A stretch of DNA of 64,000 nucleotides from Periplaneta americana (lineage: Eukaryota; Arthropoda; Insecta; Blattodea; Blattidae): assembly GCF_040183065.1 (NCBI RefSeq), contig NC_091119.1:109538263-109602262 (forward strand). Direction: 5' to 3'. Under the pieces are notes generated by a model. That model did no database searches. It was not told where the DNA came from and saw only the letters and a list, made by a program, of their open reading frames with translations. Positions 56,985 through 64,000 of this stretch are shown piece after piece. Made by a program: the position numbers and the translations under genes. Each line of letters starts with the position of its first letter. Position 1 is the stretch's first letter.

Positions 56985-57720
56985 GTCATCGTTATTGTTG
57001 GAATTGTCTATACGCATTTGAGTTTGAATGATTCTGGGTGGACCAAATAATTGGGTCAAGATTACAGACTTTGAGTGCTGCAATGTAAATAACTTCACTA
57101 AAACGTCAAACATAGCAATGATCTAATTTTATCTAATGGCTGCTAGCGATCCCGAAGTAAACTGACATATCATTTTGTATATACGTAGATTCGTCTTTTG
57201 CGTGTTTGATGACGTGAGCATTTTGACTGTGTTGCACAATAGCTTCATTCATTCCTGGTGTTTCATGTTGCTCAACATAACTATTCTCGGTACAGTCTAC
57301 AGCCAGTGTTCTTTACCACTGTGAAACACACAGTTGATCGAACATATGCTAGTAAAAACAAATCGTTGATTTTCCATGTGAAATAAAATATATTAGTATG
57401 TTTTCGGACCTTAAGTGGTAGGAATTCCGTGAACGAAATTGGTGACTTCCGGTATTGTACATACGATTGGGACAAAATAAAAACAGTGTAGTGCCGTTAA
57501 AAATTCCGAGTAAAGAACGATAGCAGTAGAGAAAGTTCTGAACAATTCTGTCAAAATATTCTTTAGGTGAAAATTTGAACAAAGTTTTACTATCGGGACA
57601 TAATGTACAGTGCAGCAGATAGGTGTGTTAGTGCTGTTATAGGCCTACAACTGGGAAAACTCCGTTGTAGGAGGTTACTAAACCTTACCGTTGTGCTGGA
57701 GGCGGAATCTGGAGTTTCCT
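56985..57720. other. No recognisable feature
   Basis: AT-rich, no supported gene. Confidence 0.3.
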
Positions 57721-57724
57721 TCCA

Positions 57725-57940
57725 TTAATCTGAACCATTGTCGCTACAGCTTGACAAGTCATCTGACGCATCACTGCTATCAGTACGCGAGGAAGGAGGA
57801 GGTGAATAGTATATTGAGTCACCCTTTAAGATTGACACATGCGCAGACCAACGGAGTTTTGTAAGTTGTTCCCCTATAGTAACAGTTTTCCAATATCGAG
57901 GAAGAGTGAAGAACGCGTCATTCGTGTGTAGAACTACCAT
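57725..57940 (-). CDS. Unrecognised 71-codon ORF with acidic Ser-rich tail
   Basis: An ATG at 57940 opens 71 codons ending in SSDASDDLSSCSDNGSD. The N-terminal half has aromatic and hydrophobic residues (FFTLPRYWKTVTIGEQL). Composition is more balanced than nearby DNA. It could be the last exon of a small protein: a CAGTAG acceptor-like sequence sits just upstream on this strand. No family recognised. Confidence 0.25.
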   Translation of the reverse strand: MVVLHTNDAFFTLPRYWKTVTIGEQLTKLRWSAHVSILKGDSIYYSPPPSSRTDSSDASDDLSSCSDNGSD

Positions 57941-58084
57941 AGGCTACTGGACCCTGACAGATATGCATATTAAACTCTTGAATTTTGTGTTTCAAGCAAT
58001 ATTTACATAAAAACTGATATTCGACAAAAATTACAGGTAATAAATTGCATATTACAGTAGATATTGTGTGAAATTATATAATAT

Positions 58085-58665
58085 AATCCGTGGCGCTATA
58101 GTCAGTGAAGGTCCTAGACCGACAAGGCGGCTGCTGGCCTCACGCCCACTTGCCGAAGCAGAGGTGGACGATCATCCAACCAGAATGGAGGTATCGTGTG
58201 GATAAAATTATATACACGATAATGTCAAATGTACATTCCTTTCAACAAATCCCGTGACCTTGTTGTTTGTTGTTGTTTAGTCAACTGTCAGAAAACAGGT
58301 TTGTTGTAAGCAAATTCTTCCCTTCCTTAAAATGGATAGCTACGCATCATCTTTATACGGAAGGAATGCGTATGGGACACACGGAAGAAGAGCTCCATTT
58401 TTTCGTGACCCCGACAATATAATGAGGTGGTGAGGTTGGCACCACCCTCTGACCATCTTTTTACTTATGAGAAAGACCCCGTACTCAATTTGACAGATAT
58501 TGAATAGATTCCAGAGGAGTTCTTGAAATTTAGCAAAAATAAAAGTACCTGGAATCGAATCAGGGACCTTCCACTACCAAATAAGCTGAAAGTCGGCGTG
58601 CTTATGTAGCATCCCGGTTTCTACCACCCATTTCTGCTGGCATGTCTGTAAAGGCTAGTTGCTGG
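58085..58665. repeat. Mosaic of SINE-like fragments
   Basis: 58261-58318 repeats the GTTGTTGTTTAGTCAACTG fragment seen at 36197. 58540-58600 contains, inverted, a B-box-like GGTCCCTGATTCGATTCC. 58095-58200 is a GC-richer block of unknown origin. Confidence 0.4.
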
Positions 58666-58669
58666 GTTG

Positions 58670-59465
58670 TTAGGCTCGTTCCTCACAATATTTTCTGTAC
58701 GGAATTTGAATTGTACGTAATGTTATACAACTGTTTAAAATAATTTAAAGAAAAGGACCTAGTTAAGTAATTGTCACGTGATTTACTCCATTTTGACGAT
58801 TCTGCGACATAACCACTCGGCCGGACAGTACCCAAGTTACCAAGAAATTTTAAGTGGGATAATTAAATAAAACATGTCCAGCTCTAACAACTTTTCACCG
58901 CAACGATTATGACTAGAGCCGGACATGGGTACCCTGCTTTATATTAGCTGAACACGAACAACTTTGCTCTATCGTAAGAAGGGGCGAGTGGAGATGTTGT
59001 ACCTGTACGCTTGCTACACATGCTGATCGTAAGTACATTCGCGTAAAAAATATACATAAAATTTAAAAATAGCCAATTGAAGTAGGTACTATGTCTCATT
59101 TTGTACACTCATAGATCCTTTAAAATACATCGCACTAAATTATGGAAGTATGGAAGTGAAGGCTGGTCAGTTAAACTTAGGACGAAGTACACTGCACAGC
59201 TTTCAGAAATAACATTTTCACACGAACAAAGGAATAATTTTATATTGAGTTTGAAGACGTCAGGTCTTAAAGAAGAAATGGCCTCCAGCTAAATTGACAT
59301 TGGTCAACGATGTTTTTTTGTCTCATGAGTCAAAACCGTAACACACAAGCAGTTAGGAGGGGGTAAGGCATGGTCTCCCTCCCTTTAGCCTTCACTTGTT
59401 CATTCAAAGTAAAACAGTTTTGGTATCCTTCCTCTCCTACTTTCCCCTTTGCTGTGTATTGCGGG
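58670..59465. other. No recognisable feature
   Basis: AT-rich, no structure noted. Confidence 0.3.
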
Positions 59466-59468
59466 CTG

Positions 59469-59470
<2 letters not shown>

Positions 59471-59518
<48 letters not shown>
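59471..59518. repeat. (TA)n microsatellite
   Basis: About 24 TA units. Confidence 0.95.
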
Positions 59519-59520
<2 letters not shown>

Positions 59521-59769
59521 CGTAATCTTTGCCGACCACTGCTCTAGAGCGTCGCACAATTTCCACTGACGCTGCTTACTCATCATAGGCTTAGTGCCTT
59601 TACACCATACAGATGAACACAGAGCCGAATATTATGTAAAAAACTTAAAAAAGAACGCAAACAATCGAGCAACTTCACAACATCCCAGTTGAATTCAAAG
59701 AAAACAGCTGAGCGTCCTGCCGAACACCATAATTACTATGTGAATGTCCATGATTGCTCTCGCACTCAT

Positions 59770-60060
59770 GCCGCTTCTGTGGCTGAGGTGCTAGTGCGCT
59801 GGTCTTTCACTCAGGCGGTCTGGGTTCGATCCCCGGCCAGATCATGATGGAATTTGTGGTGGACAAAATAGACGTTGTAGAAGGTTTTCTCGGGACACTC
59901 CCGTTTCCCTCTGTCATTTCACCAACACTCTCCACCTTCCCCTCATTTCACCTATAATCTGTAATAGTAAAAATAAGCTGGGGTGAAGTCTTGAGGGTGT
60001 ACGGATTTCCGTTGCTGAGATAGTAAGGGTTCAGGGATCCGGGCCCCTGGAGCTTATCTT
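59770..60060 (+). repeat. tRNA-derived SINE, family A-related
   Basis: Head CTGTGGCTGAGGTGCTAGTG (A-box zone) and GGGTTCGATCCCCGGCC (clean B box), then GGTGGACAAAATAGACGTTG and GGTTTTCTCGGGACACTCCC, similar in plan to family A. Confidence 0.65.
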
Positions 60061-60186
60061 GCTACTCGTGTGCGAAAAAAAACTGCTCTTGGTGGTCAGA
60101 TGAGTTTTCAAAGTTTTTTTTTTTATTTTGTACCTACGTTAGAGACGTCATTGCTAGAGAGAATGCCAAAAAATAAATCTCAACAG

Positions 60187-60434
60187 TTGAAGGGTTCAGA
60201 ACCATAATGGGCCAAGCGCCATTTACTAAAACCGTAGAAAACAAAGGTTAAAATGAAGTTATTACCATAATTCAATGGAAACATATAGCAAGTAGTATAA
60301 AGTATAGGCCTACACATTAAAACTAAATGATATATGAATCTTCATTAAACTATGGTATTCACTTAACTTTAACCCTTGCTTTCTCCGTTTTTAAAAAATG
60401 GCGCTTGGCCCTACTATGGCTCTGAACCCTTCAA
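60187..60434. mobile_element. Foldback MITE (248 bp)
   Basis: TTGAAGGGTTCAGAACCATA at 60187 and its inverted counterpart ending at 60434 pair along arms of about 100 bp, with GGGCCAAGCGCCATTT conserved in both. No clear target duplication. No coding potential. Confidence 0.7.
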
Positions 60435-60435
60435 T

Positions 60436-61205
60436 TATTGATAGCAATTCGTCTACTCCTTTTCTCTTCTCTTAAATTACGCAATGGTAAGAAAGGAAAA
60501 ATAAATTGAAGCTTGTCTGATTTGATAGCAGGTGGCCCGTAAGCAGTTTCAGTTTTTTTCTGCAATTGCAGTAATAATATAGTCTTCTGTCTTTTTAAAG
60601 ACCGTTAGACGCAGTATTAGTGCCTGTGTTGTGATTGCGATATCTTTAATCATGGGAAAACAAAGTTCCGTTCATTCAGACATTTAGACTAAAAATTATT
60701 AGGTTAAAAGACTGGCTTTTAGGAGTTTCTGAAGGACTCTACCATAGGACGTATAAATATTGTCGAGTGCAGTTAAAGGCAGAATTTAATGATTTAATTT
60801 TGAAAATTAAAAGACAAATAAATATAAAACTGCGGTTCAGTCATTTAGTTTATGGCGCCCAAAGAAACTTAAGTTTTCTGATGCCGATTACGTTAGTTTG
60901 AATAACTACTAAACTACTACTAATAAAATAAAATAGTCTAAGGGGCGTACTTACATCTCAAAAGAGCGATTTACGAAACAGTAATGCATGAATGAATGTA
61001 TATTTAACTCGTTAACCACGCCCCACGCGTCGCAGTCTTGAAATATTGCCTATGGAACTCGACCATGAAGAAGGAAAGCAATTGCACTTGTCCCAACAAC
61101 ATGAAATTACCTCAGTCTCCTGTACCGAGCTCGGTCGGCCGTCCAGTTGCTATAAATTATTATTTAAAAACACGGAGTGAACGTAAGCAGAGAATACTTA
61201 ATAAC
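60436..61205. other. No recognisable feature
   Basis: AT-rich with a GC-richer patch near 61010-61150. Confidence 0.3.
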
Positions 61206-61209
61206 TAGG

Positions 61210-61900
61210 GCTCGGATGTTGATGACCTAAAAATAACAGAAAAATGACCTATAAAATGACCTTAAATTTTAGAAAATATGACATTAAAATTAAAAAAATG
61301 ACCATGAATTTAATAGTAAAGTACAAACAAAACAACAGTATGCTTCGATCTGTGGAAAATACATTGTCACCAAATTCAGTCACTAATTGTTGCAAAAAAA
61401 CCTTATTTGCTTTGTTTAATTTTTCGACATTTTTACGTTTTCTCTAGTGTGATACAATATGCTGACTATGGGCACTGCGGTTGCAGTAATTGTTCTGTTG
61501 CGGCGAATGAAGGGAAGCACGTAAACACATGAACAGGAGTCCAGGCTGACGGAACCATAAGAAAAATTCTTTTAAGATGCAATCTGCAGTAGGCTCTCGA
61601 ATATAGACTACGACAATGCCACGAAAAATGTCCGTTCGTAAGAAGAAAAGAGAAAAAAAATGCAACAAAACATAAAAGATTTCCTAAAAAAATTACCAAT
61701 AGACAATAAAAGACCAGAAAATGCAAAAAAAGAAAATGCAAAATAGAAGTAGGCTATATTGGTTCGTGTTGAAGAAAAACGAGTTTGTATTGCATCCTGC
61801 ATTGTCTGTGATTTCTCAGAAAAAAGGATGATATTTCATCAACTTCCGAGCTCTATTAATAACCGTTTATGAAATTGCCACTGCAGGACCAGGGAACAGT
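61210..61900 (+). mobile_element. 5' part of a decayed hAT-like element
   Basis: Starts with GGATGTTGATGACCTAAAAA and repeated GACCTAAA/GACCTTAAA words, mirroring the GCCTAAAA subterminal repeats of the 854-3684 hAT. Near 61617 a short frame MPRKMSVRKKKREKK resembles a hAT first exon, followed by broken coding. The right end was not found. Confidence 0.35.
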
Positions 61901-62344
61901 TAAAAATACTGAAGTAGAACAAGCTAGACGGCTTGATCTGTGAAGATGATGATGATGATGATGTTAATGTATTGACAGTTTCATTCCTGCTATGTCCCAA
62001 TCAGTTGACCAAAGATTAGGATTCGATGCTAGTAGATGCTGGAAGGTAGGCCTATATGATGAATAAAGCGACCATGGGACAAAATTCCTCTTTTCTTAGG
62101 TTTTATCTGAGAATTTAATTTTATTCCAGCTTCATTGTTGTCAAATCGTCAGCTTACAAACAAATATATTAATCTTGACAAAACTGAATCCTCAAAATTG
62201 TATTTTTAGTAAGTCGTTTCTCTTTATGTTTATTTCATTTTCCAATTCTAAGTTTATAACATACATTATGTACATTATATACACCGTTTTCTCAGAAGTA
62301 ATATTTTTTACTTTCAATTAGGTCCAGTTGTCCGATCGCGGAAT

Positions 62345-62895
62345 AAATCTTGGAATAGCTATTCGTGGAATAGGGCCCGTTACACACTTGAAGAGATCTC
62401 GCTAGCGAGAAATGTGGTGCGAGGAAGAGGCGAAGAGCCTTCCTCCACACACTTAGCGAGTTCTCGCTATCATAGATCACACCACGCTATGTTCATCTAT
62501 GTACTGCCTTCATGCAGAGAGAATTTTTCTGATTATAGTAATCACTCATTGGGAGAAATATTACAGGTTATGTATTTACACATATTGTCGTACTTAAATG
62601 TATAACCTATAAGTATATTGTCGTACTTTAGAAATTATGTACGAACGCTATGTTGAATCTGAATCTTTAGATGATGAGGAAATAGTTATAAGAACGTATT
62701 TTGTTAATGAAACGAAAAAGTAGGCCTAAAATAAAGCCTGAAATATTTGGAAATCACATTGTATCTCACGAAGATAAGGGCGACTTTCCGTCACTAATTT
62801 CGATATGGATAATACGTTTAGACGTTATTTCAGACTGAATAGACCTCAGTTTTTTGCCATTCATGATATGACAGGGGATTCTTTGCTGTTCTAAT
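62345..62895 (+). pseudogene. Harbinger/PIF-like transposase N-terminal remnant
   Basis: GGGCCCGTTACACACTTG near 62367 resembles a Harbinger terminal repeat. Further on, readings YERYVESESLDDEEIV and, in a shifted frame, DNTFRRYFRLNRPQFFAIHD resemble the N-terminal region of PIF/Harbinger nucleases (FRxxFRLxRxxF). Stops and frameshifts lie between, and no DDE core follows before the microsatellite at 62921. Confidence 0.4.
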
Positions 62896-62919
62896 TAAAA
62901 TTATGTAAACTGTTCAGAC

Positions 62920-62920
<1 letters not shown>

Positions 62921-62978
<58 letters not shown>
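62921..62978. repeat. (AAT)n microsatellite
   Basis: About 19 AAT units. Confidence 0.95.
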
Positions 62979-62981
<3 letters not shown>

Positions 62982-63030
62982 TAAAATTTACTTTGTCATA
63001 CGTTAAAAGTGTTTAAAATTGTTAAAAAAG

Positions 63031-63108
63031 GTATTTACCTTCGACAGACGGCCCGTTTCGACGCTATGTGTCGTCGTCTTCAGTGTCTCTTGAACCACTG
63101 GTGATCAC
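63031..63108 (+). promoter_or_regulatory. Upstream region of the Penelope-like element with hammerhead-like motif
   Basis: On the minus strand (63083 to 63054) CTGAAGA, a stem GACG/CGTC with loop, and GAAAC occur in order, the core order of a hammerhead ribozyme (CUGANGA, stem II, GAAA). A bulged C sits between CTGAAGA and the stem, so the fold is imperfect. Penelope-like elements are known to carry hammerhead motifs in their terminal repeats. Confidence 0.4.
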
Positions 63109-64000
63109 ATGAAAAACAAACACAATACAAATGCATATAAGACATATTTGCAGTTAACAAAAATAGTACATCATATACAATTAGAGGAAATTATTTTACA
63201 TACGAACAAAGTAATAGCACAAATAAGTGATAAGATAAAGAAACGACATAGAAACAAACTGGCAACATTAACACATAAACAAAAAACCAAATACAACAAA
63301 ACACACAAATTCCATCCTAAGTTATTCAACAATACCAACGTAACATTTAGCCAAAATGAAACGAAATTACTTGAAAAAGGACTAAAACATAACCTACAAT
63401 ATAACAAGACACCAAGAACACAACAAATGCAAATGATCATCAATGCAGAAACAGCAATTCAAAACACACAACCACAACACCAAGAATACATTCGACAAGA
63501 TTTATTAAGAAACATAGATAAAATAAACAAACCTTTAACTCATAAGCATGAAATTAAAACAATAAAGACATTAAGAGAGAAACAACAAGCACACAATTTG
63601 ACATTTGTAAAAGCTGATAAGGGTAATTGCACTGTAATAATGAATGCTCAAGACATGAATGACAAAATTAACACATTTTTTCACGAAAATAACATCATAG
63701 AAATAAAAACAGATCCAACAACAAAATATCAAACAATAGTCAAAAATACAATAAATCAAAACACTCACATCATACCTAACAACAAAAAACAACAATTGAA
63801 ACAAATTAAACCTCACGCAACTAAACTAAATGCATTACCAAAAATTCACAAACAAAATATACCAATCAGACCTCTTATTAACTACAAGAATGCACCAGTA
63901 TACAAATTAGCGAAATATATAGACAACATTGTAAGAAATAGTATACAATTTGAAAACCCAAGAACAATAATCAACACCATAGACCTAGTTAACAAAATAA
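63109..64000 (+). CDS. Penelope-like element reverse transcriptase ORF, 5' part, cut by window edge
   Basis: From ATG 63109 the frame stays open for 297 codons to the right edge with no stop. It is rich in Asn, Lys, Gln and Thr through strongly A-rich codon use. Motifs in order: about residue 85, SQNETKLLEKGLKHNL (the family's N-terminal LxKGL block); about residue 165, FVKADKGNCTVIMNAQDM; about residue 243, LNALPKIHKQNIPIRPLINY, reverse transcriptase motifs 1-2 in Penelope-like form. The catalytic YADD and any GIY-YIG endonuclease would lie beyond the window. The protein would copy element RNA and, in complete family members, integrate it. Absence of stops suggests a young copy. Confidence 0.85.
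   Translation, partial: MKNKHNTNAYKTYLQLTKIVHHIQLEEIILHTNKVIAQISDKIKKRHRNKLATLTHKQKTKYNKTHKFHPKLFNNTNVTFSQNETKLLEKGLKHNLQYNKTPRTQQMQMIINAETAIQNTQPQHQEYIRQDLLRNIDKINKPLTHKHEIKTIKTLREKQQAHNLTFVKADKGNCTVIMNAQDMNDKINTFFHENNIIEIKTDPTTKYQTIVKNTINQNTHIIPNNKKQQLKQIKPHATKLNALPKIHKQNIPIRPLINYKNAPVYKLAKYIDNIVRNSIQFENPRTIINTIDLVNKI

Overview
The window looks like AT-rich, repeat-dense nuclear DNA from an insect. A cockroach or related polyneopteran is my best guess, not something the sequence proves. It has many decayed DNA transposons, tRNA-derived SINEs, LINE fragments, a Penelope-like retroelement, long microsatellites and spliceosomal signals, and no bacterial operons, rRNA or CRISPR. The octamer TAGGCCTA occurs 19 times, far above chance.

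Only one locus reads as a host protein gene: a GC-rich, CpG-rich exon at 10925-12187 (+), 420 codons from its first ATG, which follows a good splice acceptor. It encodes a proline-rich, low-complexity protein that I could not name. A GC-rich stretch at about 35150-35486 ending in a splice donor may be a non-coding first exon of another gene.

The rest is mainly mobile DNA. Layout: 1-555, 3' end of a hAT element; 854-3684, a nearly complete hAT with an intron and one in-frame stop; 5175-6543, a SINE and a non-autonomous hAT-type element whose sister copy is at 43547-44703 (both with perfect 8-bp target duplications); 8721-8930, a mariner-type MITE; 14861-17530, mariner-type remnants, a SINE and a TTA-flanked MITE; 18530-21738, paired SINEs and several terminal-inverted-repeat (TIR) elements; 24133-25910, a mariner-type element beside a second mariner gene split by a 183-bp MITE; 27670-31800, LINE fragments (one with target duplications) and a SINE; 32849-33933, a TIR transposon; 35615-36415, a SINE split by two insertions; 36856-39356, a hAT with perfect duplications carrying a TA-flanked IS630/Tc1-type transposon inside it; 46397-47738, a tandem array of about 13 units of about 103 bp; 48010-49797, mariner debris and another inverted-repeat element; 52300-60434, SINEs, a DUF7869-like pseudogene and a foldback MITE; 61210-62895, hAT and Harbinger debris; 63109-64000, the open 5' part of a Penelope-like reverse transcriptase that runs off the right edge.

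The genes do not form a pathway. The biology here is successive insertion, nesting and decay of elements. Family names come from reading translations and motifs by eye; no database search was run.
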